A stretch of 64,000 nucleotides of DNA from Streptomyces sp. NRRL B-3428 (GTDB lineage: Bacteria > Actinomycetota > Actinomycetes > Streptomycetales > Streptomycetaceae): assembly GCA_000721375.1 (NCBI GenBank), contig JOGW01000014.1:140328-204327 (forward strand). Direction: 5' to 3'. This document shows, piece by piece, positions 18,016 through 26,764 of the stretch (within the stretch, counting starts at the first letter, position 1; every line of letters starts with the position of its first letter). Made by a program: the position numbers and the translations under genes. Under the pieces are notes generated by a model. That model worked only from the letters and a program-made list of their open reading frames with translations. It had not been told where the DNA came from and searched no databases.

Positions 18016-18246
18016 GCCTTTGTCCGGCTCACGGGTGGGGACTGCTTCGGTACAGGGTGTGGGCTGGGGCCCGGTGGGCGCCCCGGGCCGATAGCCCCGG
18101 CCGCGCCGGGACATAAGCCCCGGAAAACCCCACCGATATCGCGACCTTCGGCACCCCGATCCGGCTCAATTGCCCTGCGGAAAGGCCCCGTTCCCCTTCT
18201 ACGGTGAACTCGTACTGCAGCACGCGACAGGGAGCCGGCACAGCAG

Positions 18247-19041
18247 ATGAGCGGCAGCAAGAGGGATCAGCAGCGGGCGGCTCGGGAGCGGCTCAGGGCC
18301 GAACGGGACGCCGCGGCGCGCAAGGCGAAGGTGCGTGGGCGGATTCTCGTGTCCGGTGCGATCGTCGCCTCGCTGGCACTCGTCGGCGGTATCGCCTGGT
18401 ACGTGACCCAGCCGACCGCCGACGCCGCGGCCGCCGAGGGACCGCTGGTGAAGCCGGCGAACACCACCGGCGAGGACGGTGTCGTCGTGCCGTACGGCAA
18501 GGCTGACAGCAAGCACGTGCTCTCCATCTGGCTCGACCCCCGCTGCCCCTACTGCGCGGGCGCCGAGGTCGGTCTCGGCAAGACGATGAAGCAGCAGGCC
18601 GATGACGGTGAGTACCGGATCGAGTACCACTTCGCGACGTTCCTCGACGGTTCGCTCGGCGGCAAGGGGTCCAAGCGGGCACTGAACGCCCTGGGCGCGG
18701 CCGTGAACGAGAGCCCCGAGAAGTTCATGGAATACCTGAACGTCCTGTACTCGAACCACCCCGAGAAAGAGTCGGACGACAAGTTCGGCTCGACCGCGAC
18801 GCTCCTGGAACTCGCGGACAAGGTGGACGGCCTGCGTACTCCCGCATTCAACAAAGCCGTCAAGGAACTCACGTATATGCCATGGGTCGAAAAGACCTCG
18901 CAGCAGTTCTACGAGCAGAACATCAACAGCACTCCGACCGTCCTGATCGACGGGAAAAAGATCCAGGTAAACTCGGGCAATGGGATCGAATCCATTACGC
19001 CCGAGCAGTTCACCAAGCTCGTGGACGAGAACTCCAAGTAG
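18247..19041 (+). CDS. Membrane-anchored DsbA-like thioredoxin-fold protein
   Basis: The product is probably a thiol-disulfide oxidoreductase outside the membrane. A highly charged N-terminus (1-31) is followed by one membrane segment (33-53) and a DsbA-type domain. The active site is Cys100-Pro-Tyr-Cys103 in LDPRCPYCAGAEV, and the cis-Pro loop is INSTPTVLIDGK. The 264-residue length fits the actinobacterial DsbA/BdbD group. A DsbB-like membrane protein at 28.5 kb could be its reoxidation partner, though VKOR-type partners are more usual in actinobacteria. The next gene starts just after its stop. Confidence 0.92.
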   Translation: MSGSKRDQQRAARERLRAERDAAARKAKVRGRILVSGAIVASLALVGGIAWYVTQPTADAAAAEGPLVKPANTTGEDGVVVPYGKADSKHVLSIWLDPRCPYCAGAEVGLGKTMKQQADDGEYRIEYHFATFLDGSLGGKGSKRALNALGAAVNESPEKFMEYLNVLYSNHPEKESDDKFGSTATLLELADKVDGLRTPAFNKAVKELTYMPWVEKTSQQFYEQNINSTPTVLIDGKKIQVNSGNGIESITPEQFTKLVDENSK

Positions 19042-19069
19042 CTCGGGCGCGCACGTTAAGGAGCGCGGC

Positions 19070-19783
19070 ATTCCCGGTCGGCGGCGATGGGCGTGGAAGC
19101 TGCGGGTGCTGTTCTCGGCGGCGGCGCTCGTGTCGATCGTCGCGCTCTCGGACGCCCGGGACGATCCGGCTCCCGATCCGGATATCCCGTCCTATGTGGG
19201 TGCGCTCTTCAGCAACGATCTCGATGGCGGCCATTTCTGCACCGCATCGGTCGTGCACAGCAAAGGCCGCGATCTCATCGCCACCGCCGCGCACTGTCTG
19301 GGTGACGCCGAGGGAAAGGTGTTCGCGCCCGGATATCACGACGGCCAGGCACCTTACGGGACTTGGACCGTCGAGAAGATCTACGAGGACAAGAGCTGGC
19401 TCGACGACGAGGACGAGGACGCGGATATCGCCTTCGCCACCCTCGCACCCCTCGACGGCAAGGAAATCGAGGACGTCACCGGCGCCAACACCCTCGACGC
19501 GAGCGGCCGCACCGGCGACAAGGTCACCGTCACCGGCTACCCCAGCGACCTCGACCACCCCCTGAGCTGCACGGTCGAGGCCACCGCCGATCACGACACC
19601 GGGCAGCGCGTGGACTGCCCGGACTTCGCGACCGGCACCAGCGGCAGCCCCTGGGTCACCGAGGACGGACGGCTCGTGGGGGTGCTCGGCGGGTACAAGG
19701 GCGGCGGTGAGACGGACGACGTCTCGTACAGCATCGTGCTCGGCGAACTGACCGCGAGGCTGTACGAGCAGGCGAACGGCTAA
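19070..19783 (+). CDS. Secreted trypsin-like serine protease, apparent ATT start
   Basis: The mature protein has a chymotrypsin-fold triad: His in IATAAHCLG, Asp in DEDADIAFATL, and Ser in GTSGSPWV, with a Cys pair around LSCTVEA and RVDCPDF. An RRR signal peptide (RRRWAWKLRVLFSAAALVSI) precedes it. The start is unusual. AAGGAG at 19058-19063 is correctly spaced for ATT at 19070, while no ATG, GTG or TTG is in frame between the previous stop and 19105. The ATG at 18980 lies inside the preceding gene, and the intervening codons have poor third-position GC. GTG at 19106 would remove the basic signal region. It probably shares the DsbA-like transcript. Confidence 0.8.
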   Translation: MPGRRRWAWKLRVLFSAAALVSIVALSDARDDPAPDPDIPSYVGALFSNDLDGGHFCTASVVHSKGRDLIATAAHCLGDAEGKVFAPGYHDGQAPYGTWTVEKIYEDKSWLDDEDEDADIAFATLAPLDGKEIEDVTGANTLDASGRTGDKVTVTGYPSDLDHPLSCTVEATADHDTGQRVDCPDFATGTSGSPWVTEDGRLVGVLGGYKGGGETDDVSYSIVLGELTARLYEQANG

Positions 19784-19802
19784 TACGGGCAGGCGAACGG
19801 CT
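19768..19802 (+). repeat. Duplicated 14-mer at the protease 3' end
   Basis: The sequence gcaggcgaacggct occurs at 19768-19781 (spanning into the stop codon) and again at 19789-19802, with a 21-bp period. Confidence 0.7.
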
Positions 19803-19824
19803 GGAGCGCCCCTGATGGAGCGCC

Positions 19825-21588
19825 CTAGCCGTACAGCGTCTCGATCTCCGTCGCGTACCGCTCGATGACCGCCTTGCGCCGCACCTTCAGGCTGGGTGTG
19901 AGCAGCCCGCCCGCCACGTCGAAGTCCTCGTCGAGCAGCGCGAAAGCGCGGATCCGGGCGGGGCGCGCGAGCTGGGAGTTGGCGGCCTCGACGGCCTCCT
20001 CGATCAGCGCGTACACCCGGGGGTCGTCCTTGAGCGACCCGAGCGTGACGCCTTCGCGCGTCGCCCAGCCGCGTATCTCCTCCTCGTCGAGCGTGATCAG
20101 CGCGACCGGATACGGGCGGTGGTCGCCGACCATCACCGCGCGCGAGACGAACCTCGACTGCTGCAGGGCGAATTCGGTGAGCGACGGGGTGAGGTTCTTG
20201 CCGCCGGACGTGATGATCAGGTCCTTCTTGCGGCCGGTGATGAAGAGATAGCCGTCCTCGTCGAGGCGGCCGAGGTCGCCGGTGTGCAGCCAGCCCTCGG
20301 CGTCCAGGGCTTCGGCGGTCGATGCCGCGTCCGCGTGGTAGCCGGGGAAGACATGGGCGCCGCGCGTGAGCACCTCGTCGTCCTCGGCGATCCGCACCTC
20401 GCAGCCCGGCATCGGGCGGCCCACCGAGCCGTAGCGGCAGGCGGCCGGGTGGTTGAGGGAGATGACCCCGCCGGATTCGGTCATGCCGTAGCCCTCGTAG
20501 AGCGAAATCCCGCAGGCACGCAGGAAGTTCAGGGTCTGCGGTGCGATGGGGGCCGCGCCCGTGAGGGCCCACTTGAGGCGGCCGCCGAAGGCGCCCCGTA
20601 CGAGGGAGAAGAGCTTCTCGTCGGCCGCCTGCCAGGCCTCCATCAGCTCAGCGGAGGGCTCCTCGCCCCGTTCGCGCAGATCGGCGACCTCCACCCCGAC
20701 CCGCAGCGCCTCCTCGAAGCGCTCGGCGCCGCCCTCCTGGCCCTCGGCCAGCGAGAGCACCACCGAGTGGATCTTCTCGAACAGGCGCGGTACGGAAGGG
20801 AGATGGGTGGGGCGGGCCTCGGCCAGCTCGCCGACGATGTCCTCGATACGGCCGCCGAAGTAGATCAGCTCCGTGCCCTTGAGCAGCGTCTTGAACTGCA
20901 CCAGCTGCGCCATGGCGTGTGCGAGCGGCAGATAGAGATACGTGGAGTCGCCCTCGGACTCCGGGATCAGGTCGAGTGTCGCGTCGCGTACCGCCGCGAA
21001 GTTGCCGTGGGTGAGGATGCAGCCCTTGGGCATACCGGTGGTGCCCGAGGTGTAGATGATCGTGGCCACGTCGTCGTCGGTACGGGAGTCCGCGCGGGCG
21101 TCCAGCGCCTCATCGGCCACGAGTGAGGGGAGCCGCAGCAGGTCGAGGTCCTTCTCGCCCGCCTCGCTCATCAGGACCACGTCCCGCAGACCGGGCAGCC
21201 GGTCGCGCAGCCGGTCGATCTTCTCGGCCTGTGCGGGGTTCTCGCAGATCACCACCGAGGCGCCGGAGTCGGTCAGCACCCACACGACCTCCTCGTCCCC
21301 GGCCGTCGGATACACCGGCACCACCACGGCGCCCGCCGCGAACGCCCCGAGATGCGCGTACGTCCACTCCGGCCGGGTCTCGGCGAGGATCGCCACCCGG
21401 TCGCCGGCCGCCACCCCGAGCCCCATCAGGCCGCGGGCCACCTGACGGACGGTGGTGCGCAGTTCGGTGTACGTGAGGGTGTACGGGCCGTCCGGTGTCT
21501 TGAAGCGCAGGGCGGGGCGCCTCCCGTAGCGCTCGGCCGCCCAGCCGGCCAACAGGGCCAAGGTCTTGGGGTGTTCGGACTGTGCCAC
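19825..21588 (-). CDS. Long-chain fatty acid-CoA ligase (AMP-forming)
   Basis: The enzyme activates carboxylic acids, probably long-chain fatty acids, through an acyl-AMP intermediate to acyl-CoA. The 587-residue protein has the AMP-binding signature YTSGTTGMPKG at 179-189, YLPLAHAMAQ, YEGYGMTESGGVI, the hinge-region WLHTGDLGRLDEDGYLFITG, and the catalytic-Lys region GGKNLTP. The GTG at 21588 is chosen because GGGAGG lies five to ten bases upstream; an ATG at 21600 has no ribosome site. It is divergent from an AraC-type regulator, a likely controller. Confidence 0.92.
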   Translation of the reverse strand: MAQSEHPKTLALLAGWAAERYGRRPALRFKTPDGPYTLTYTELRTTVRQVARGLMGLGVAAGDRVAILAETRPEWTYAHLGAFAAGAVVVPVYPTAGDEEVVWVLTDSGASVVICENPAQAEKIDRLRDRLPGLRDVVLMSEAGEKDLDLLRLPSLVADEALDARADSRTDDDVATIIYTSGTTGMPKGCILTHGNFAAVRDATLDLIPESEGDSTYLYLPLAHAMAQLVQFKTLLKGTELIYFGGRIEDIVGELAEARPTHLPSVPRLFEKIHSVVLSLAEGQEGGAERFEEALRVGVEVADLRERGEEPSAELMEAWQAADEKLFSLVRGAFGGRLKWALTGAAPIAPQTLNFLRACGISLYEGYGMTESGGVISLNHPAACRYGSVGRPMPGCEVRIAEDDEVLTRGAHVFPGYHADAASTAEALDAEGWLHTGDLGRLDEDGYLFITGRKKDLIITSGGKNLTPSLTEFALQQSRFVSRAVMVGDHRPYPVALITLDEEEIRGWATREGVTLGSLKDDPRVYALIEEAVEAANSQLARPARIRAFALLDEDFDVAGGLLTPSLKVRRKAVIERYATEIETLYG

Positions 21589-21697
21589 AGCGCCTCCCAT
21601 GTCCACGGTGCGTACGAAGCTAGGGACGCTCAGCGACGAAAAGGCATGACCGGTGGCGTCAGGGCCACTGACCCGGGAGCTCAGTCCCGCTACCGTC

Positions 21698-22756
21698 ATG
21701 ACCATGGCGAGGCGGACGATCACCGTGCACCAGGTGCGGGCGCTGCTGAGCGGTGTGCAGCGCCAAGGCGTCGACACCGTGCCCCTGCTGCAGCGGGCGC
21801 AGATACCGCCGCTGCTGCTCGGTGACGAGCGGGCGCGGGTCACTCCGGCCCAGTTCGTGCGGCTCTTCAGGGAGTTGTACGAGGTCACGGGTGACGAGTT
21901 CCTCGGTCTGAGCGTCGCGCCGAGCAGACCGGGCACCTTCGCGATGATGTGCCACACCGCGCTCGGCTCCCGCGATCTGGGCGCCGCGATCGAGCGCGGG
22001 GTCACCTTCTACGGGCTCTTCCCCGGCGGCCCGGATCTGGCGCTCGAACACGAGGGCTTCGGCGGCGAGGCCGTCTTCGTCGTACGCAACGACTTCGCCT
22101 CCGAGGAACAGCGCTTCCTCGCCGAGTGCGTGGTGATCATCTGGCACCGGCTGTGCAGCTGGCTGATCGGACGGCGGATCCCGCTGGAGTGGGCCTCCTT
22201 CGCCTCTCCCCCGCCTGCGTACAAGGACGAGTTCCCTGAACTCTTCGGCTGCCCGGTGCACTTCGGGGCCGGGCGCACGGGCGCCGGTTTCGCCGCCCAC
22301 TACCTCGCCGCGCCCCTCGTACGCGACGAGAGCGAGCTGGCGCAGATGCTGCGACGGGCTCCTTTCGAGCTGCTGAGCCGGCGCGAGTACGGGACGACGG
22401 TCGCCGAGCAGGTCAGACGCGCTCTGGTGCGGGCGCTCGGGGATTCACCGCGGCTGCCCGCGCTCGGCGAGATCGCTGCGCGGCTCGCGGTGAGCCCGGC
22501 GACACTGCGGCGGCGGCTCGCGGCCGAGAACACCTCGTACAAGGACCTCAAGGACACCGTCCGCAGGGACGCGGCGATCGCCGGGCTCGCCGAGGGCAGC
22601 GAGCCGATCGCGGAGCTGGCCGCGCGGCTCGGGTTCTCCGAGGACACGGCCTTCCACCGGGCGTTCCGGCGCTGGACGGGCACGACGCCGGGGGCGTACC
22701 GGCTGGCCACGGTCACTCACGAGCCGCCTCGTGAGACGGGGAGTCAGCAAAGCTGA
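21698..22756 (+). CDS. AraC family transcriptional regulator
   Basis: The 352-residue protein has an N-terminal AraC-type ligand-binding domain (about 15-200: QRAQIPPLLLGDERARVTP, FCLL-like hydrophobic core, MMCHTALGSRDLGAAIERG). The C-terminal AraC DNA-binding domain (about 250-340) has two helix-turn-helix units, LAVSPATLRRRLAAENTSYK and ARLGFSEDTAFHRAFRRWTG. This is the group whose members often control lipid or amino acid metabolism. Starts at 21698 and 21704 are both possible. The adjacent divergent acyl-CoA ligase and the downstream lipase are plausible targets. Confidence 0.9.
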   Translation: MTMARRTITVHQVRALLSGVQRQGVDTVPLLQRAQIPPLLLGDERARVTPAQFVRLFRELYEVTGDEFLGLSVAPSRPGTFAMMCHTALGSRDLGAAIERGVTFYGLFPGGPDLALEHEGFGGEAVFVVRNDFASEEQRFLAECVVIIWHRLCSWLIGRRIPLEWASFASPPPAYKDEFPELFGCPVHFGAGRTGAGFAAHYLAAPLVRDESELAQMLRRAPFELLSRREYGTTVAEQVRRALVRALGDSPRLPALGEIAARLAVSPATLRRRLAAENTSYKDLKDTVRRDAAIAGLAEGSEPIAELAARLGFSEDTAFHRAFRRWTGTTPGAYRLATVTHEPPRETGSQQS

Positions 22757-22777
22757 GCTGCCCGGTCAGCCCGGAAC

Positions 22778-22791
22778 TTACTGGCGAGTCA
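22778..22791. promoter_or_regulatory. Imperfect dyad upstream of the lipase gene
   Basis: The sequence ttactggcgagtca has TTACT and AGTCA half-sites (4 of 5 matched), reminiscent of TetR-type operators, 51 bp before the lipase start. Confidence 0.3.
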
Positions 22792-22841
22792 CTACCTTCA
22801 CCCCAACTGACCCATCCCCACTGGACAGTTGGGAGAGCCGC

Positions 22842-24002
22842 ATGCGTATCCCCAGATCGCTCCTCTCGGGACTGTGTACCGCCGCCCTGGCCCTGGCCGT
22901 GCTGCCGGCCACCGCCTCGGCGGCCGCGCAGGAGGTGGCGCCGGGTGACGTGCTCAGCGTCACGAACTCGTCGTTCCATCCGCTGCCACTGCAGCCCACG
23001 AACACCAAGGCCTGGAAGATCAGTTACCGGTCCACCTCCGCGACCGGACAGGCCAACACCGTCACCGGCACCGTGATCGTCCCCAACGACGGGAAGAGCG
23101 GTCCGCGCCCGCTGATCACGTACGCGGTCGGCACCGTCGGACTCGGCGACTCCTGCGCGCCGAGCGCGGGCTTCCCCAAGGGCACCACGATGGAGGCCAG
23201 TCTGATCCAGCAGTACCTGTGGCGCGGCTGGGCCGTCGTCGTCACCGACTACGAGGGCCTCGGCACTCCGGGCGAGCACACCTACACCGCCGGACCCTCG
23301 GCCGGGCACGCCATGCTGGACGCGGCCCGCGCGGCCCAGCGGATCCCGGCCGCGGCGGCCTCGGGGATCACCGCGCAGAGCCCGATCGGGATCGTCGGCT
23401 ATTCACAGGGCGGCCAAGCCTCCTCCTGGGCGGCCGAGTTGAAGGACTCCTACGCGCCCGAGCTGAACGTCAAGGGCACCGCGACCGGTGGCGTACCGGC
23501 GCATCTGGAGAAACTGGTGCCGGTGCACGACGGCAGTTACGGCTCGGGGCTGCTGTTCATGGCGGCCGCGGGACAGGACGCCGCGTACCCGGAGCTGAAG
23601 CTCGACTCGTATCTCAATACGGCGGGCAAGGCGCTGATCAACTTCTTCCGCACCAACTGCGTGGTGATCGACACCACGGTCGGCTCCTTCAAGCGGATCT
23701 CGGACATGACCACCAGCAATCCGCTGGCGACGCCCGAGTGGCAGCAGCGCCTCAACGAGTCGGATCTCGGCACGCACAAGCCGGACCACCCGGTGTACCT
23801 GTACCACGCCCTCGGCGACGAGCTGATCCCGTACTCGCTGGGCACGGGCCTGCGCAAGGACTGGTGTGCGCGCGGGGCGGCCGTGGACTGGCGGACCATC
23901 GTGGTCGGTGAGCATGTGTCCGGGGTGATCACCGAGGTGACCCGGGTGCAGAACTGGCTCGCGGACCGGTTCGCGGGGAAGCCGACGTCCGGGAACTGCT
24001 GA
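22842..24002 (+). CDS. Secreted lipase (secretory lipase family)
   Basis: The 386-residue product has a signal peptide (MRIPRSLLSGLCTAALALAV, cleavage near ASAAA at 29) and the secretory-lipase layout. The nucleophile is in GIVGYSQGGQASSW, the acid is probably Asp in HALGDELIPY and the base His in VGEHVSG. Four cysteines (SCAPS, TNCVVID, DWCARG, SGNC) fit two disulfides. It probably hydrolyses triacylglycerols or long-chain esters outside the cell. GGGAG lies seven bases before the ATG. The short gap after the AraC gene carries its own promoter-like sequence, and a terminator follows. Confidence 0.9.
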   Translation: MRIPRSLLSGLCTAALALAVLPATASAAAQEVAPGDVLSVTNSSFHPLPLQPTNTKAWKISYRSTSATGQANTVTGTVIVPNDGKSGPRPLITYAVGTVGLGDSCAPSAGFPKGTTMEASLIQQYLWRGWAVVVTDYEGLGTPGEHTYTAGPSAGHAMLDAARAAQRIPAAAASGITAQSPIGIVGYSQGGQASSWAAELKDSYAPELNVKGTATGGVPAHLEKLVPVHDGSYGSGLLFMAAAGQDAAYPELKLDSYLNTAGKALINFFRTNCVVIDTTVGSFKRISDMTTSNPLATPEWQQRLNESDLGTHKPDHPVYLYHALGDELIPYSLGTGLRKDWCARGAAVDWRTIVVGEHVSGVITEVTRVQNWLADRFAGKPTSGNC

Positions 24003-24010
24003 GACGGGTG

Positions 24011-24038
24011 GGGCCCGGTGACGGAGGGGACCGGGCCC
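24011..24038 (+). terminator. Hairpin terminator after the lipase gene
   Basis: A perfect 9-bp stem (gggcccggt with accgggccc) encloses a 10-base loop, between convergent genes. Confidence 0.75.
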
Positions 24039-24077
24039 TGCTCCGGCGAGCGCCGGTCCCCGTCAGCCCCTGCCCCG

Positions 24078-25691
24078 TCAGCCCCCTTCGGGCCCGCACG
24101 ACGACCCGTCGCTCGGCAGCGAGCCGTACAGCAGGAAGTCGTTGACCTTGCGCTGTACGCACTTCGACGAGGCGTAACCCGTGTGTCCCTCGCCCTTGTT
24201 GTCGAGGACCACGGCCGAGTCACCGAGCCGCCGGGCGGTCTCGGTCGTCCACTTGTAGGGGGTGGCCGGGTCGCCCCGGGTGCCCACCATCAGGAACTTC
24301 GGCGAGTCCACGTTCTCGATCCCGCGGATGTAGTCGGTGCCCTTGGGGCGGCCGGCGCACAGCAGCACCTCGTACAGCCTGACCGGCCCGAACACCGGTG
24401 AGGCCTCGGTGAAGTCGGCCCTCAGCTTCCGCAGCCCGGCCTTGTCGGCCAGGTCGGCGGCGGTGAACCGGTCGGGGTCGTCCGCGCAGTTGACGGCGAT
24501 CAGGGAGGCGGTGGCGTTGTCGAAGGGGACGTCCTCCTCGTAGGGACCGAGGTCGCGCGGCGTGGCCGGGCCCTGCACGCGCTCCGGGGCCGGGCCGACA
24601 GCTCTCTCCGCAGCCGGGCCGACAGCGCGCTCCGTGGACAGCGCGGGCGCGCCCGTGATCCGCATCAGCGACCTCGGATCGCCGTCGAGCATCAGGGAGA
24701 GCAGGCCCTGGGAGAGATACGGCCACATGTCACGGTGGTAGAGCGCGGTGCCGAGCGAGGCGACGAGCTGGTCACCGGTGAACTGCCCGAACATGGTCTC
24801 CACCGGGAACCTGTTCAGCTGCTTCACCAGCTTGACGATGTTCTCCTTGGCCTCACGCGAGTTGGGGCCGAGCGCACAACCGGTGTTCCTTGCGCACCAG
24901 GTGACGAAGTTGTCGAGTGCCGTCTGCTGGCCCTCCGCGCCCACCAGGGCCTGTTCGGTGAGCGGTTCGTCGAGGGTGTCCACACCGTCGAGCACCATCC
25001 GGCCGACCTTCTTGGGGAACTGGGCCGCGTACACGGCGCCGATCCTCGTCCCGTACGAGAAGCCGAGATAGTTGAGTTTCTTGTCGCCGACCGCGCTGCG
25101 GATCACGTCGAGGTCGCGCGAGACGTTCACGGTCCCCATGTGCGCGAGGACCGGTCCCGAGTGCTTACGGCACACCTCGTACTGCTTCCTCAGCAGTTCG
25201 AGCGCCGGCGCGAACTGGTCCCCGTCCTCCCCGGGCGGCTCCATCTCCGGCAGATCCGAACCGTCACCGCAGGTCACGGGGGAACTGCGCCCCACGCCCC
25301 GGGGATCGAAGCTCACCACGTCGTATGCGTTGGTCAGTTCACCGAAGACCTTCTCGCCGCTCGCGAGGCCGGGCACTCCGGGGCCGCCCGGGCCGCCGAA
25401 GTTCAGCACGACCGAACCGCGCGGGTCCTTCGCGGAGGACTTGAAGCGCGCCATCGCGAGGCTCAGCTTCTCCTCGCCGGGATCGGCGTAGTCCAGCGGG
25501 ACTTCGACCGTGCCGCACTCCAGACCCTTGGGTGCGTGCGCGAGGTCCTTGCACTCGCCCCACTTGATCCGCTGGTTGTAGAAGCCGCGCAGGTCGGGCT
25601 CGGGATCCTCCTGCGCGGCCAGGGCCTGTGCGGCGCCGCCGCTCCCGATCAGGGCCAGGGCGGCTACTGCGGCGATCACGCGTATATGCAT
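24078..25691 (-). CDS. Secreted alpha/beta hydrolase, tripeptidyl aminopeptidase-like
   Basis: The 537-residue protein belongs to the Streptomyces tripeptidyl-aminopeptidase/SlpD-like group (TAP-like C-terminal domain). A signal peptide (1-25, AAVAALALIGSGGAAQALA) precedes NFGGPGGPG, the oxyanion region. The nucleophile lies in GFSYGTRIGAVY, the Asp in GTRGDPATPY and the His in GEGHTGY. An inserted linker of imperfect ERAVGPA repeats lies at about 365-395. The enzyme probably removes N-terminal peptides outside the cell. ATG at 25691 has GAAGGG upstream and begins the signal peptide directly. Confidence 0.9.
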   Translation of the reverse strand: MHIRVIAAVAALALIGSGGAAQALAAQEDPEPDLRGFYNQRIKWGECKDLAHAPKGLECGTVEVPLDYADPGEEKLSLAMARFKSSAKDPRGSVVLNFGGPGGPGVPGLASGEKVFGELTNAYDVVSFDPRGVGRSSPVTCGDGSDLPEMEPPGEDGDQFAPALELLRKQYEVCRKHSGPVLAHMGTVNVSRDLDVIRSAVGDKKLNYLGFSYGTRIGAVYAAQFPKKVGRMVLDGVDTLDEPLTEQALVGAEGQQTALDNFVTWCARNTGCALGPNSREAKENIVKLVKQLNRFPVETMFGQFTGDQLVASLGTALYHRDMWPYLSQGLLSLMLDGDPRSLMRITGAPALSTERAVGPAAERAVGPAPERVQGPATPRDLGPYEEDVPFDNATASLIAVNCADDPDRFTAADLADKAGLRKLRADFTEASPVFGPVRLYEVLLCAGRPKGTDYIRGIENVDSPKFLMVGTRGDPATPYKWTTETARRLGDSAVVLDNKGEGHTGYASSKCVQRKVNDFLLYGSLPSDGSSCGPEGG

Positions 25692-25915
25692 CGGCAGCCC
25701 TTCGGTGGGGGTGCCCCTTTGGGCCACGATAGGCGGGGCGAGCATTCCGGGCATTTCGGCTCAGCGCCCGGTGGCGCCGAGATCGTGGCATCGGGCCTGC
25801 TCAGAGGCCTCGACCTGACACCTGACCGTCGAGTAATTTGCGCTTCAAAGATCACGCTTCAAAGATCAACGATCTGCCGTCCGAACGATTCAGCAGTCTG
25901 TCCGGGAGCCCGCCG

Positions 25916-26755
25916 ATGACCGTCGTACGCCTGGGGCGCACCCCTCACCTCGCGCCCATGCTGCTCGCGGGCGCCCTGCGCTCGCCGCTGAAGCGGCCGC
26001 GGCCCGACGCGCCCCTGCCCGGGCGCTCGATCGAGCTCGCCGAGGCCTCGGTGGATCCGGCCCGGCTTGAGGCGTACGCGAGGCTGTGCGGGTTCCCGGC
26101 GGACGGCCGGCTGCCCGTGACGTATCCGCATGTGCTCGGTTTCCCGCTCGCGATGAAGCTGATGGCGGCGCGGGACTTCCCGCTGCCACTGCTCGGTCTC
26201 GTCCATACGTCGATCGAGATACGGCAGGAGGCGGCGCCGCTGCGCAGCACGGACCGGCTCGAACTCCTCGTACACACAGAGAAGTTGGCGCCCCATCGGC
26301 GCGGCACCGAGGCGACGGTCGTGACGCGTGTGCGATGCGTGGGGCGCGGTGAGACGGTGTGGATGTCGCGGTCCACGTATCTGGCGCGGCACGGGAAGCC
26401 TGGCGAGTCGCCGGACCGGCCGGCGGACAACCCCCTTCCCGTACAGGCGACTTGGCGGCTCCCCGCCTCGCTCGGGCGGCGCTACGGCGCCGTGTCGGGC
26501 GACCGCAACCCCATCCATCTGCACCCGCTGACGGCGAAGGCCTTCGGCTTTCCGCGGCAGATCGCGCACGGGATGTGGACGGCGGCGCGGTGTCTGGCGG
26601 AGCAGCCTTTCGACGGACCCGTGGATGTACGGGTGGACTTCAGGGCGCCCGTACTGCTGCCGAGCACGGTGGCTTACGGGGCCGAGGGCGGGGAGTTCGA
26701 ACTGCGGGGCGCGGACGGGCGGTTGCACCTGTCCGGCGGACTGTCGCTCCGGTGA
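25916..26755 (+). CDS. MaoC-type hydratase/dehydratase domain protein
   Basis: The 279-residue protein has two hot-dog halves. The C-terminal half carries the hydratase-2 active-site segment YGAVSGDRNPIHLHPLTAKAFGFP, with catalytic Asp and His in the D-x4-H pattern, followed by QIAHGMWT. This is the layout of fatty acid synthase-like (3R)-hydroxyacyl-CoA/ACP dehydratases. The thioester substrate is unknown; acyl-CoA beta-oxidation or lipid synthesis fits. GGGAG precedes ATG 25916; upstream in-frame codons lie in a low-bias region. It faces the TetR gene with a 9-bp gap. Confidence 0.88.
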   Translation: MTVVRLGRTPHLAPMLLAGALRSPLKRPRPDAPLPGRSIELAEASVDPARLEAYARLCGFPADGRLPVTYPHVLGFPLAMKLMAARDFPLPLLGLVHTSIEIRQEAAPLRSTDRLELLVHTEKLAPHRRGTEATVVTRVRCVGRGETVWMSRSTYLARHGKPGESPDRPADNPLPVQATWRLPASLGRRYGAVSGDRNPIHLHPLTAKAFGFPRQIAHGMWTAARCLAEQPFDGPVDVRVDFRAPVLLPSTVAYGAEGGEFELRGADGRLHLSGGLSLR

Positions 26756-26764
26756 GCGCGGCAG

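Noticed and set aside
18980..19069. ATG at 18980 as the start of the protease
   Set aside because: Codons up to 19057 have low third-position GC and overlap the DsbA-like gene; the ribosome site points to 19070.
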